Source of the DNA: Caulobacter sp. 73W
Lineage (GTDB): Bacteria; Pseudomonadota; Alphaproteobacteria; Caulobacterales; Caulobacteraceae
DNA length: 64,000 bases
Assembly (NCBI RefSeq): GCF_041021955.1
Contig: NZ_CP158375.1
Span: 2,480,001-2,544,000 of the forward strand
Direction: 5' to 3'
The position numbers were made by a program, and so were the translations under genes. Below, one piece after another: positions 8,760-17,340 of the stretch. The notes under the pieces are model-generated. The model was not told the DNA's origin. It saw only the letters and a program-made list of their open reading frames with translations, and did no database searches. The first letter of the stretch is position 1. Each line of letters starts with the position of its first letter.

Positions 8760-9889
8760 CTAGCCCGTCAGGCCCAGCATGACGATCGCCGTCAGGAACA
8801 GCGACAGGGTCACCGCGCAGAACATCAGCAGCAGGAGCAGCCGCCAACTCGCCGAGAAGACGCTCAGGCTGTAGGCGCCCTTCAGCTGCGCGAACATGTG
8901 GACCGGAATCGCCAGCATGATCCCCAGGCTCACCAGGCTCAGTCCCGCCCCCGCCCACATGGCCGCGGCGCCCAGCAGGAACAGAATGGCGATGAAGGTT
9001 AGGGAGTAGAGGACGAACACCCCGTGGTCATAGAGGGTGAACTGCCGCTTCCAGACGAAAAGCAGGGCCACGAACGGGATGGAGATCGGGATCAGCAGGA
9101 AGCTGAATTTGTAGAAGGTCTGCTGGATCTTGTAGAGCGCCAGCTCCGGGTTCTGCAGCTTCTTGTTGAGCTTCTTGTCCAGGGCCTTGTCGCCGGTGTT
9201 GGCCTTCAGCTCGCCCTTGGCCGCCATGGACTGGACCTGTTTGGACCAGTCGGCGGTGATCACGCCGACGTCAGGCGGCGTAGGGTTGTTGGACATCGCT
9301 TCGTTGGCTTCATCGAGCGCCTTGCGCGCCGCCGCGATGCGGGCGTCGGCGGCTTGACGCTGCCCGGCGGTGGCGCTGGCGGGCAGGTTCTCCTTGGCGA
9401 CCTCCGCCTGAGTGACTTCGTTGGCGGCGCGGAAGAGTGTGGTGCCGCTGACCTCCGGCTTGGCGGCGGCGGCGGCGGGGGCGCCGCCGACTGGCCTTCG
9501 TTACGCGCCGCCGGAGCGAAGCTCAGCAGCATAAACACTACGAAGACGGTGAACAGGTACATGCCCAGAGGCGAGACATAGCGCGAGCGCTTGCCCTCCA
9601 CCCACTCGCGGGTCAGGCGGCCAGGGTTGATGAACAGCAGCGGCAGGGTGCGCCAGATGCGGCTGTCGAAGTGCATGACCCCGTGCAGGATCTCTTCGCC
9701 CAGGTGCAGCAAGGAGCGGTGCACATGGGTCGGCTGGCCGCAGTTGGAGCAGAACTTGCCGGTGGTCTGCGCGCCGCAGTCGGCGCAAATGCCGTGATGC
9801 TCGCCGGCCGAACCTTCAGGCCGCTCCACCGCGCGCCCGATCAGTCCATGCGTGGCGCCTACGCCCGCCGCGTCGATATCCATGACCAT
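8760..9889 (-). pseudogene. DUF3667 family membrane protein, interrupted by one frameshift
   Basis: The N-terminal part (from ATG 9889) has a zinc ribbon (CADCG...CSNCG) followed by HLGEEILHGVMHFDSRIWRT and a first membrane helix, the signature of DUF3667 proteins. After that the frame turns into Pro/Arg-rich nonsense. The natural continuation (AKPEVSG, then EANEAMSNNPTPPDVG and three or four C-terminal membrane helices, stop at 8760) lies in another frame. Adding one base to the G5 run at 9477-9481 (C5 on the coding strand) joins the parts into a protein of about 376 residues with no internal stop. The function of DUF3667 is unknown; a membrane role with a zinc-binding cytosolic head is inferred. 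It may be intact in the organism if the base was undercalled. Confidence 0.75.
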
Positions 9890-10034
9890 CCCCTATCGCC
9901 CACAGAAAACCTTTAGCGCCGTTCGCGGCGTTCGGCCAACGCGGGTCTTGAGCCCCGGGTGTAAGCGCCGTCGCAACAGTCGGTTACAGGGTTTGTCTCG
10001 AAAGCGCCGCCGGAGCGCCTTAAGAGGCCGGCCC

Positions 10035-11198
10035 ATGAGCATGATTCCCTTCATCGACCTGGCCGCCCAGCAGCGGCGCATCCGTGACCGCCTCGACGCC
10101 GCCATGGCGCGCGTCCTCGATCATGGCGGCTACGTCATGGGCCCCGAGGTCCGGGAGTTCGAGGCCAAGCTGGCGGCCTATGGTCAGGCCAAGCTGGCCC
10201 TGTCCTGCGCCAACGGCACCGACGCGATCGCCCTGCCGCTGATGGCCTGGGGGATCGGCGCGGGCGATGCGGTGTTCTGCCCGTCCTTCACCTTCACGGC
10301 GACCGCCGAGGTCGTGCCGTGGACCAACGCCACGCCGGTCTTCGTCGACATCCTGCCCGACACCTTCAACCTCGACCCCGCCAAGCTGGAAGCCGCCATC
10401 GCGGCGGTGAAGGCCAAGGGCGAGCTGAAGCCCGCGGCGGTGATCGCCGTCGACCTGTTCGGCCAGCCCGCCGACTATCGGGCTCTGCGCGCCATCTGCG
10501 ACCGTGAGGGGCTTAAGCTGATCGCCGACAGCGCCCAGGGCTTCGGCTGCACCCTGGACGGCAAGCATCCGCTGCACTGGGCCGATGTGGCGACCACCAG
10601 CTTCTTCCCGGCCAAGCCGCTGGGTTGCTACGGCGATGGCGGCGCGGTCCTGACCAACGACCAGGCCCTGTGGGACCTGATGGACAGCTTCCGCATCCAC
10701 GGCAAGGCGGTGGCCGCCGACCTGAACGGCCGCGTCTTCGAACACGAGCCCAAGTACCTCAACGCCCGCATCGGCATGAACTCACGCCTCGACACCCTGC
10801 AGGCGGCGATCCTGATCGAGAAGCTGGCGATCTTCGACGAGGAGATCGCCATGCGTCAGGCCGTGGCCGATCGCTATGCCGAGGGGCTGAAGGGCGCCGT
10901 TCTGGCGACACCGAAGGTGATCGCCGGCGGCCAGTCGGTTTGGGCCCAGTACGTCATCGAGCACGAGAACCGCGACGGCCTCGCCGCCCACCTGAAGACG
11001 CAAGGCGTGCCGACCGCCGTCTACTACCCCGTGCCCATGCATCAGCAGGAGCCCTACGCCCATTTCCCGCAGGGCGAAGGCGGTCTGCCGGTGACGGAGG
11101 CCAAGGCCGGGACCGTCCTGGCCCTGCCGATGCACCCCTATATGGACGAAGCGGTCCAGGCCCGTGTCATCGTCGCCATCCGCGCCTTCAACGGCTAG
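10035..11198 (+). CDS. DegT/DnrJ/EryC1/StrS sugar aminotransferase
   Basis: PLP-dependent aminotransferase acting on nucleotide-linked keto sugars (or a related oxidoreductase-coupled step) for surface polysaccharide. FIDLAAQQRRIR at the N-terminus, Asp165 in LIADSAQ and Lys194 in SFFPAKPLGCYGDGG are the family signatures; Lys194 forms the internal aldimine. It is 387 residues long, as usual. The start at 10035 is preceded by AAGAGG at good spacing; a longer open frame back to 9852 lacks support. It stands alone, far from the polysaccharide cluster at 47-62 kb, so the pathway it serves is not clear. Confidence 0.9.
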   Translation: MSMIPFIDLAAQQRRIRDRLDAAMARVLDHGGYVMGPEVREFEAKLAAYGQAKLALSCANGTDAIALPLMAWGIGAGDAVFCPSFTFTATAEVVPWTNATPVFVDILPDTFNLDPAKLEAAIAAVKAKGELKPAAVIAVDLFGQPADYRALRAICDREGLKLIADSAQGFGCTLDGKHPLHWADVATTSFFPAKPLGCYGDGGAVLTNDQALWDLMDSFRIHGKAVAADLNGRVFEHEPKYLNARIGMNSRLDTLQAAILIEKLAIFDEEIAMRQAVADRYAEGLKGAVLATPKVIAGGQSVWAQYVIEHENRDGLAAHLKTQGVPTAVYYPVPMHQQEPYAHFPQGEGGLPVTEAKAGTVLALPMHPYMDEAVQARVIVAIRAFNG

Positions 11199-12814
11199 TC
11201 CAGCATCCGCTCCAGGGTGACGAGCTCGTCCGCCTCGCGGGCGGGCTTGTCCCAGCGGATGCGGCTGATGCGGGGAAAGCGCATGGCCACCCCGCTCTTG
11301 TGGCGGCTCGAGCGTTGCAGCCCCTCGAACGCCACCTCCAGCACCAGGCCGAAATCGACCCCCGCCTTCACCGCTCGGACCGGGCCGAAGCGGTCGGTGG
11401 TGTTGTCGCGCACGAACTTGTCGAGCAGCTTCAGCTCCTCGTCGGTGAAGCCGAAATAGGCCTTGCCCACGGGGGTCAACGAGCGCTCGCCGTCAGCATC
11501 CTCGCGCCAGACGCCGAAGGTGTAGTCTGAGTAGAAGCTCGACCGCTTGCCGTGTCCGCGCTGGGCGTACATCAGCACCGCGTCGATCAGGTGCGGGTCG
11601 CGCTTCCACTTGAACCAGGGCCCCTTGGGGCGGCCGGCCTCATAGGCGCTGTCCCAGCGTTTCAGCATCAGGCCTTCCGACAGCCGCGCGTCGCCCTCCG
11701 GCGGTTCGGCCCGCAGGGCGGCGAGGCCTTCCCAGGTCTCGAACGGCTGCAGCGGCGACAGGTCGATGCGCGGATTGCCGATGCGGGCGACGAACGCCTC
11801 CAGCCGCTCGCGCCGCTGGGCGAAGGGCAGGGCGCGCAGGTCCTCCTCGCCGTCCAGCAGCAGGTCATAGGCGCGGATGCCGGCGGGATGGGCGGCCAGC
11901 AGCTTGGCGTCCGCCGTCTTGCGGCCCAGTCGTTGCTGCAGGTCGTTGAACGCCCCCAGCGCCCCGTCGCGCAGGACCAGCAGCTCACCGTCCAGGGCGC
12001 CTTCGAAATCCAGCGCCGCCACCACGTCGGGGAAGCTCGCCGACACGTCGTCGCCCGTGCGGGTGTAGAGCCGCCGCACGCTACGCTCGCTGACCGCCTG
12101 GACGCGGATGCCGTCCCACTTCCACTCGGCGGCGTAGTCGGCGGGGTCGAGCTTGGGAAAGTCCACGGCCTCGTCGATAGCCTGGGCCAGCATCACCGGG
12201 CGGAAGCGGCCGGGATGGTCGGCGTCCGGCTTGTCGGCCCGGCCCTCCAGCCAAGCGAACAGGTCGGCATAGGGCGGGGTGACCGCGTGCCACAGCTCCT
12301 CGATCTCGGCGACGGTCACGGTCTGTCCGTGCAGAGCGGCGAGATCGGCGCAGGCCTGCTTGGCCAGGCGGGCGGACAGGCCGACGCGAAGGCCGCCGGT
12401 GACGAGCTTCAGCAACGCCCAGCGGCCATCGGGATCGAGGGCGTCCAGCCATCGTTCGATCAGGGTTTGCACTTCCGCGCGGCTGGCGGATCGCAGGGTG
12501 TCGATCACCTCCGACAGTTCCGGTTCGCGATTGGCGCCGGGCTCGGCCGGCCAGACCAGCGACACGGTCTCGGCCAGATCGCCCACGAAATCGTAGGACC
12601 AGCCGAACAGAGTCGGGTCGATCCGCGCTTCCACCGCCTTGCGGATGAAGGCCGGCTTGGCGGCGTTGAAGCTCAGCTCCCCGGTCAGGGCCGCCAGGGC
12701 CCAGCCTCGGTCAGGATCGGGAACGTTGGCCAGGTGGTCGCGCACCAGCACCAGCTTGGCGTTCCGCGAACTGGTCAGGGACAGCCGGTCCAGCAGGTGG
12801 GCGAAGGCGCGCAT
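11195..12814 (-). CDS. ATP-dependent DNA ligase (Lhr/Exo-associated type)
   Basis: ATP-dependent DNA ligase of 539 residues. Residues 1-200 are the helical DNA-binding domain, EWKWDGIRVQ at 230-239 carries the nucleotidylated Lys232 (KxDG motif I), and DGELLV, SEGLMLK and KWKRD follow as motifs III, IV/V and VI, with an OB domain at the C-terminus. This is the class that usually clusters with an MBL nuclease, an Lhr-type helicase and a metallophosphoesterase in a repair module. The nuclease gene is present 2.5 kb away (15297-16313), separated by four other genes; helicase and phosphoesterase are not in the window. The start at ATG 12814 is preferred over a longer upstream frame. The stop overlaps the aminotransferase stop by four bases. 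Confidence 0.9.
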   Translation of the reverse strand: MRAFAHLLDRLSLTSSRNAKLVLVRDHLANVPDPDRGWALAALTGELSFNAAKPAFIRKAVEARIDPTLFGWSYDFVGDLAETVSLVWPAEPGANREPELSEVIDTLRSASRAEVQTLIERWLDALDPDGRWALLKLVTGGLRVGLSARLAKQACADLAALHGQTVTVAEIEELWHAVTPPYADLFAWLEGRADKPDADHPGRFRPVMLAQAIDEAVDFPKLDPADYAAEWKWDGIRVQAVSERSVRRLYTRTGDDVSASFPDVVAALDFEGALDGELLVLRDGALGAFNDLQQRLGRKTADAKLLAAHPAGIRAYDLLLDGEEDLRALPFAQRRERLEAFVARIGNPRIDLSPLQPFETWEGLAALRAEPPEGDARLSEGLMLKRWDSAYEAGRPKGPWFKWKRDPHLIDAVLMYAQRGHGKRSSFYSDYTFGVWREDADGERSLTPVGKAYFGFTDEELKLLDKFVRDNTTDRFGPVRAVKAGVDFGLVLEVAFEGLQRSSRHKSGVAMRFPRISRIRWDKPAREADELVTLERMLD

Positions 12815-12836
12815 GGGACGACGATAGCGCCGGACA

Positions 12837-13040
12837 CTAGCCTTGGCCCAGCATGCCGCCGTCCTTGTCGTCGGCACGGTCGCCGTCGCTCTCGACGCTG
12901 GCGCCGGCCTCGCCGTTCTTGGCTGCTTCGCCGAGCATGCCGGTCTCTTCCGCGGGCTTGGGCGCGGGCTTGGGCGCGGGCTGCGTCACGCCGCCTTCGC
13001 GGTGGAAAGTTTGCGGCGGAGTCTTGGGGTCCTGGTCCAT
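12837..13040 (-). CDS. small low-complexity hydrophilic protein
   Basis: A 67-codon frame with ATG start. The product is hydrophilic and disordered: PAPKPAPKPAEETGMLGEAAK followed by an acidic stretch and DDKDGGMLGQG, so the GMLG motif occurs twice. There is no membrane segment and no family I recognise. Position between the ligase and GNAT genes on the same strand gives little context. It could be a genuine small protein, since its reading frame shows GC-rich third positions, or a chance frame. Confidence 0.45.
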   Translation of the reverse strand: MDQDPKTPPQTFHREGGVTQPAPKPAPKPAEETGMLGEAAKNGEAGASVESDGDRADDKDGGMLGQG

Positions 13041-13075
13041 GGGACGAGAACCGCCGGCGTGTCAGGCCGGTTCCG

Positions 13076-13513
13076 TCAGGCTTCGCTCAGGTGCAGCAGG
13101 GGATAGGGCATGCCCGCGCTGTCCACCGGCGAGCGGCCGGTCTGACGAAAGCCCAGCTTCTCGTAGAAGCCGATGGCACGCGTGTTCTGCTCGTTGACGT
13201 CCACCCTCAGCGGCGCGCCGCGTGCGCGGGCCATGCCGATCAGCAGTCGCCCGACCCCCCGCCCATGATGGCCGGGGTCCACGAACAGGGTGTCGATCAT
13301 GTCGCCGTCCAGTCCCATGAAGCCCAGGGGCCGGTCGTCCCGATCCACTGCCAGATGCAGCGACGCCTCCGGCAGATAGGCCTCGCGAACCTGGGTGCTG
13401 ATGAACTCCAGGTCCTCCGGCTTGAGGAAGTCGTGCGTCGCCTCCACGGCGCTGCGCCAGATCTGGAACAGGCGGTCGGCGTCGTCGGGCCGGCTGAGGC
13501 GGATGGTGATCAT
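13076..13513 (-). CDS. GNAT family N-acetyltransferase
   Basis: Cytoplasmic acetyl-CoA-dependent acetyltransferase, 145 residues. TIRLSRPDDADRLFQIW opens the fold, DTLFVDPGHHGRGVGRLLI carries the Q/RxxGxG/A pyrophosphate-binding loop (HHGRGVG), and VNEQNTRAIGFYEKLGFRQTG is the conserved motif B with the Tyr general acid. The resemblance is to the YjaB/PhnO group that acetylates small amines or antibiotics; the substrate is not predictable. The start is taken at ATG 13513. The frame stays open upstream to 13921 but that part is antisense to a thioesterase gene. Confidence 0.88.
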   Translation of the reverse strand: MITIRLSRPDDADRLFQIWRSAVEATHDFLKPEDLEFISTQVREAYLPEASLHLAVDRDDRPLGFMGLDGDMIDTLFVDPGHHGRGVGRLLIGMARARGAPLRVDVNEQNTRAIGFYEKLGFRQTGRSPVDSAGMPYPLLHLSEA

Positions 13514-13603
13514 GGCCGCGTTTTTAACCGCCAAGCCTGAAGGGTGGAAGGCAATGGACCAAAATTCAAACAAGTGTTTTATTTGTGCGCGAAGGAGATC
13601 GTC

Positions 13604-14026
13604 ATGACTTTCAGCCCGCCCGACGGCTTCACGCCACATACCCGCAAGAGTCCCCTGACCGATCCGTGGGAGCCGCTTTACGCACGGACGCTGGAGGACC
13701 GCGTCCTGATCGGGCTGGAGGTGCGGGCGCCGCACGCCAACTCCCGCGGCATGCTGCACGGCGGCCTGATCGCGGCCCTGGTCGACAACGCCATGGGCCT
13801 GTCCTGCGGCCAAGTGCTGACGGCGCAGGGGACGCCGGCCGGCGGTCTCCTCACCGTGTCTCTGAACGTCGACTATCTGGGCATGGCCAAGCCGGGCCAG
13901 TGGCTGGTGTTCGACACCCATTTCGTGAAGCCGGGCAAGACCCTGTGCTTCGCCGAGGCGGGGGTGACGGCGGACGGGGCGCCGATCGCCCGCGCCCGCG
14001 CTAGCTTTAAGGTCCTGTCGGCCTAG
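13604..14026 (+). CDS. PaaI family thioesterase
   Basis: Hot-dog fold acyl-CoA thioesterase, 140 residues. SRGMLHGGLIAALVDNAMG is the HGG-containing signature, with the Asp/Asn that activates water, and SLNVDYLGMAKPGQWLVF is the matching strand. A clean AAGGAGA lies 9 bases before ATG 13604, which sets this start over an upstream frame from 13544. It probably hydrolyses aryl- or short acyl-CoA; such enzymes rescue CoA from dead-end adducts. Two more PaaI-like genes lie at 16352 and 16828. Confidence 0.9.
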   Translation: MTFSPPDGFTPHTRKSPLTDPWEPLYARTLEDRVLIGLEVRAPHANSRGMLHGGLIAALVDNAMGLSCGQVLTAQGTPAGGLLTVSLNVDYLGMAKPGQWLVFDTHFVKPGKTLCFAEAGVTADGAPIARARASFKVLSA

Positions 14027-14035
14027 AGGCGCCGC

Positions 14036-15241
14036 CTAGAGGTAGGACAGCCACCAGTCGCGACGCCGCCGTTTCACCCCCGCGAACCAGGCCGACAGGG
14101 GATAGAGCGCGGCGAGGGTCAGGGCCCAGGCGACATAGGCGCCGGCCAGGCTGAAGCCCCATCCCGCCTTCACAGCCCGGCTGGGATCGACGACGAAGTT
14201 GACCATGATCATCGGGTCGAAACCCATGGCGGCGGCGATGGCGAGCGCGCTCAGATGCAGGATGTAGAGGTGCAGCACATAGGTGAACAGCGGGGTCCGC
14301 CCGAAGGCCAGCAGCACCTTGGCCGGAAAGCCCTTCAGCCGCTCCAGCGCCAGGGACAGCAGCAGCGACACGCCCAGGGTCGCCAGCACATAGAGCAGGG
14401 ACGGCGGGTACTTGGTGACGTTCAGGAACGACATGGCCGTCCGCGCCGCATCGGCCTGGCCTGACCACGGGGCGGGGTCGCCATAAAGGTTCGGCGCGCG
14501 CAGCAGGACGAAAGCCGCCAGCATGCCCAGCGCCAGGAACAGGGTGGTCCGCCGCCGCTCATCAGTCGGCTTCAGGAACAGCCCGCCCAGGCCGTAGCCC
14601 AGGAACATCACCCCAGCCCAGGGCAGCAAGGGATAGGCCACGAAGCCCAGGTTCGGGATCAGGGTCAGCTCCATCATGAAGCCCCACAGCAGGCCCCATT
14701 GGCCCAGGTCCGCCGCGTCGATCCCCGCGAGGGCCGGATGGCCGATGATGATCGCCGCGCCCAGCGCCCCCACCGCCAGCGGCGGCGCCCAGGTCAGGGC
14801 CGCCAGCAGCACCATGCTGGCCCCGATGGCCCAGATCACCTGCATGAACAGCACGGGGCCGAAATTAAAGCCCAGGCTGACGACCGCCACCTCCAGGAAG
14901 ACCAGCCACAGACCGCGGGTCAGCAGGAACCGCGACAGGGTCGCCGGGCGCTTGCCGTTGACGCGCTGCAGATAGGCCGAGACGCCGGACAGCAGGACGA
15001 AGGTCGGGGCGCACAGGTGGGTGATCCATCGCGTGCCGAACACCGCCAGGTTCGACTTCACCGGATCGACCGGGTCGTAGATGAAGGCCTGGGCGTGGAA
15101 GTAGTCGCGCGCGTGATCCAGCACCATCAGGATGATCACCAGCCCGCGCAGCAGGTCGATAACGTCCAGCCGCGCCGCGCCCGACCGGGTCAGGGCCGGC
15201 TCGGTCAGCGGATCCGTCCGCTCGGCGGTGGTCGAAGTCAT
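14036..15241 (-). CDS. DUF1624 / heparan-alpha-glucosaminide acetyltransferase-like membrane protein
   Basis: Integral membrane protein of 401 residues with about ten hydrophobic helices. The N-terminal RLDVIDLLRGLVIILMVLDHARDYF carries the Arg-Gly and Asp-His signature of the membrane acyltransferase group that includes DUF1624 and HGSNAT. These proteins move acetyl groups from cytosolic acetyl-CoA to sugars on the other side of the membrane, so a role in modifying envelope glycans is plausible; no substrate can be named. The C-terminus is basic (GVKRRRRDWW). It faces away from the neighbouring thioesterase, with only 9 bases between the two stop codons. Confidence 0.8.
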   Translation of the reverse strand: MTSTTAERTDPLTEPALTRSGAARLDVIDLLRGLVIILMVLDHARDYFHAQAFIYDPVDPVKSNLAVFGTRWITHLCAPTFVLLSGVSAYLQRVNGKRPATLSRFLLTRGLWLVFLEVAVVSLGFNFGPVLFMQVIWAIGASMVLLAALTWAPPLAVGALGAAIIIGHPALAGIDAADLGQWGLLWGFMMELTLIPNLGFVAYPLLPWAGVMFLGYGLGGLFLKPTDERRRTTLFLALGMLAAFVLLRAPNLYGDPAPWSGQADAARTAMSFLNVTKYPPSLLYVLATLGVSLLLSLALERLKGFPAKVLLAFGRTPLFTYVLHLYILHLSALAIAAAMGFDPMIMVNFVVDPSRAVKAGWGFSLAGAYVAWALTLAALYPLSAWFAGVKRRRRDWWLSYL

Positions 15242-15296
15242 GGCGCGCTCCCCAGCCTATGGCGCGCGCACTTTGCGCAGACGGAACGCGGTTCGG

Positions 15297-16313
15297 CTAG
15301 CCGTCGTCCTCGTCATCTTCATAGCCGACCAGGGCCAGGGCGCGGGCCTTGATCCCCTGAAGCTCGCACCAGCGCAGCAAGGCCTCCTCGCGCCCGTGGG
15401 TGATCCACACCTCGCCGGGGGAAAGCTCGCTGATGGTGGCGGTCAGCTCGTCCCAGTCGGCGTGATCGGACAGGATGATCGGCAGCTCCACGCCTCGCTG
15501 GCGCGCTCGGGCCCGCACCCGCATCCAGCCCGAGGCGAAGGCCGCCACCGGATCGGGAAAGCGCCGCGACCAGCGATCCTGCAGGGTCGAGGGCGGGGCG
15601 ATGATGATCTGGCCCGCGAAGTCACCCTTGGCGGCGTCGGTCGTGGCGGGGGCGAGGGAGCCGAGGTCCACGCCCTGCGCCTGGTACAGGGCGCACAGCC
15701 GCTCCAGCGCCCCATGGATATAGATGGTCCGGTCCCAGCCCGCCTCGCGCAGCAGGGCGATGATCCGTTGCGCCTTGCCCAGGGCGTAGGCCCCGACCAG
15801 ATGGGCCCGTTCCGGAAACTGCTTGACCGATTTCAGCAGCTTGGCGATCTCTTCGCTATCGGGCGGGTGGCGGAAGATCGGCAGGCCGAAGGTGGCCTCG
15901 CTGATGAACACGTCGCAGGGCACCGGCTCGAACGCGGCGCAGGTGGGGTCGCGGCGGCGCTTGTAGTCGCCGCTGACCACCATGGTCAGCCCCTTCCAGC
16001 GGATCACCGCCTGGGCCGAACCCAGGACGTGGCCGGCCGGGATCAGGGTGATCTCCACCCCGTTGCGGGTGATGGTCTGGCCGTAGGCGATGGGCTCGAC
16101 GGTCTGGGCGAAATCCCGGCCGTACCGCTCGCCCATGATGGCCAGGGTCTGCGGCGTCGCGGCCACGACGTTGTGTCCGGAACGGGCGTGATCCGCATGG
16201 CCATGGGTGATCACCGCGCGGTCCACCGGCCGCACGGGGTCGATGTAGAAATCGCCGGGCGGGCAGTACAGCCCGTCGGGCTTGGGACAGAGAAGGCTCT
16301 CGGGTTTCAGCAC
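15297..16313 (-). CDS. ligase-associated DNA exonuclease (metallo-beta-lactamase fold)
   Basis: SNM1/Pso2-like metallo-beta-lactamase-fold nuclease, 338 residues. THGHADHA at 36-43 is the metal-binding HxHxDH, and GHVLGSAQ, SGDYKRRRD and SDHADW are later MBL/beta-CASP ligands and motifs. FHPP-type bacterial members are encoded with an ATP-dependent DNA ligase and an Lhr-type helicase and are thought to process DNA ends before ligation. The partner ligase lies at 11195-12814 on the same strand, separated by insertions. The start MLKPESLL is divergent from the thioesterase at 16352. Confidence 0.9.
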   Translation of the reverse strand: MLKPESLLCPKPDGLYCPPGDFYIDPVRPVDRAVITHGHADHARSGHNVVAATPQTLAIMGERYGRDFAQTVEPIAYGQTITRNGVEITLIPAGHVLGSAQAVIRWKGLTMVVSGDYKRRRDPTCAAFEPVPCDVFISEATFGLPIFRHPPDSEEIAKLLKSVKQFPERAHLVGAYALGKAQRIIALLREAGWDRTIYIHGALERLCALYQAQGVDLGSLAPATTDAAKGDFAGQIIIAPPSTLQDRWSRRFPDPVAAFASGWMRVRARARQRGVELPIILSDHADWDELTATISELSPGEVWITHGREEALLRWCELQGIKARALALVGYEDDEDDG

Positions 16314-16351
16314 GGTCTGGATATGAACCCCTTGGGCGCTATAAGCCTAGT

Positions 16352-16831
16352 ATGAGCGACGACCTCGAACGGTTCCGAAATCTGGCTCTCGGCATGAACA
16401 AGGGCAGCCCCCAGGCGGCGGCCCTCGGCCTTGAGACCCTGTCCATCAATCCCAGCGGCGCGGTGCTGAAGGCCCCCTATCGCGAGGAGCTGGTCGGCGA
16501 CCCGGAGACGGGCGTCATCGCCGGCGGCGTGGTCACCACCCTGCTGGACCACGCCTGCGGCCAGGCGGTTCACGCGGCCATGGCGACCTGGACTTCCATC
16601 GCCACCCTGGACCTGCGCATCGACTACATGCGCCCCGCCGTGGCGGGAAAGGCCGTCCTGGCCCGCGCCCATTGCTACAAGCTGACCCGCTCGGTCGCCT
16701 TCGTGCGGGCCGTGGCCTATGACGACGATCCGGACGACCCCGTGGCCGCCGCCCAGGCCGCCTTCATGCTGGACTCCAGCGCGGGCCGAAAGGCGGGCGC
16801 CAACCTCAAGCCTCCGCGGGGCGCCCAATGA
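16352..16831 (+). CDS. PaaI family thioesterase
   Basis: Hot-dog fold protein of 159 residues. TGVIAGGVVTTLLDHACGQAV is the active-site helix region, with a Gly-Gly in place of HGG and the conserved Asp, and IATLDLRIDYMRPA is the second signature strand. It likely cleaves an acyl- or aroyl-CoA. Its stop overlaps the start of the next gene (ATGA), so translation of the two is coupled and they may form a heteromeric thioesterase. Confidence 0.87.
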   Translation: MSDDLERFRNLALGMNKGSPQAAALGLETLSINPSGAVLKAPYREELVGDPETGVIAGGVVTTLLDHACGQAVHAAMATWTSIATLDLRIDYMRPAVAGKAVLARAHCYKLTRSVAFVRAVAYDDDPDDPVAAAQAAFMLDSSAGRKAGANLKPPRGAQ

Positions 16832-17250
16832 CCGAGGAAAGCGACCGCCTGGCCGCCGTGCTCGGCCGTATCCCCTATGTGAAGTTCCTGGGCCTGCGCG
16901 CCGAGCTGGCGGGCGACGAGATGACCGTCATCATGCCGGCCTCGCCGCATCTGATCGGCAACCCCATGCTGCCCGCCCTGCATGGCGGTGTGCTGGGCGC
17001 GATGATGGAGGTCACCGCCATCGCTCAGCTGATGGTGGCCCAGCCACTGGTGAGCCAGCCCAAGACCATCGACGTGTCGATCGAGTACCTGCGCTCGGGT
17101 CGCCCCCTGACCACCTACGCCCGGGCCAAGCTCAACAAGGTCGGCCGCCGCATCGCCAACGTGCACGTGGAAGCCTGGCAGGAGCAGCGTTCGGCGCCCA
17201 TCGCGGCCCTGCGCGGTCACTTCCTGGTCCAGCCCGAGGTGGAGGAGTAG
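16828..17250 (+). CDS. PaaI family thioesterase (paralogue of upstream gene)
   Basis: Second hot-dog protein of the pair, 140 residues. NPMLPALHGGVLGAMMEVTAI contains the HGG motif and a Glu in the catalytic position, and KTIDVSIEYLRSGRP is the conserved beta strand. It begins with a 4-base overlap with the preceding PaaI gene. Known paired hot-dog proteins of this kind occur with phenylacetate or fatty-acid degradation, but no such genes flank it here, so the acyl group remains open. Confidence 0.87.
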   Translation: MTEESDRLAAVLGRIPYVKFLGLRAELAGDEMTVIMPASPHLIGNPMLPALHGGVLGAMMEVTAIAQLMVAQPLVSQPKTIDVSIEYLRSGRPLTTYARAKLNKVGRRIANVHVEAWQEQRSAPIAALRGHFLVQPEVEE

Positions 17251-17340
17251 CCGCACATCCTGCGGCTACGCCGCACGAAGCGCCTTGCAACCGCCACGGA
17301 ACGGTCGCCACATCCGTCTCAACTAGGAGACGGAAACGCC

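Noticed and set aside
11552..13540. 662-codon open frame on the plus strand
   Set aside because: Antisense to the ATP-dependent DNA ligase and other genes; composition is the mirror of GC-rich coding DNA, with no recognisable domain.
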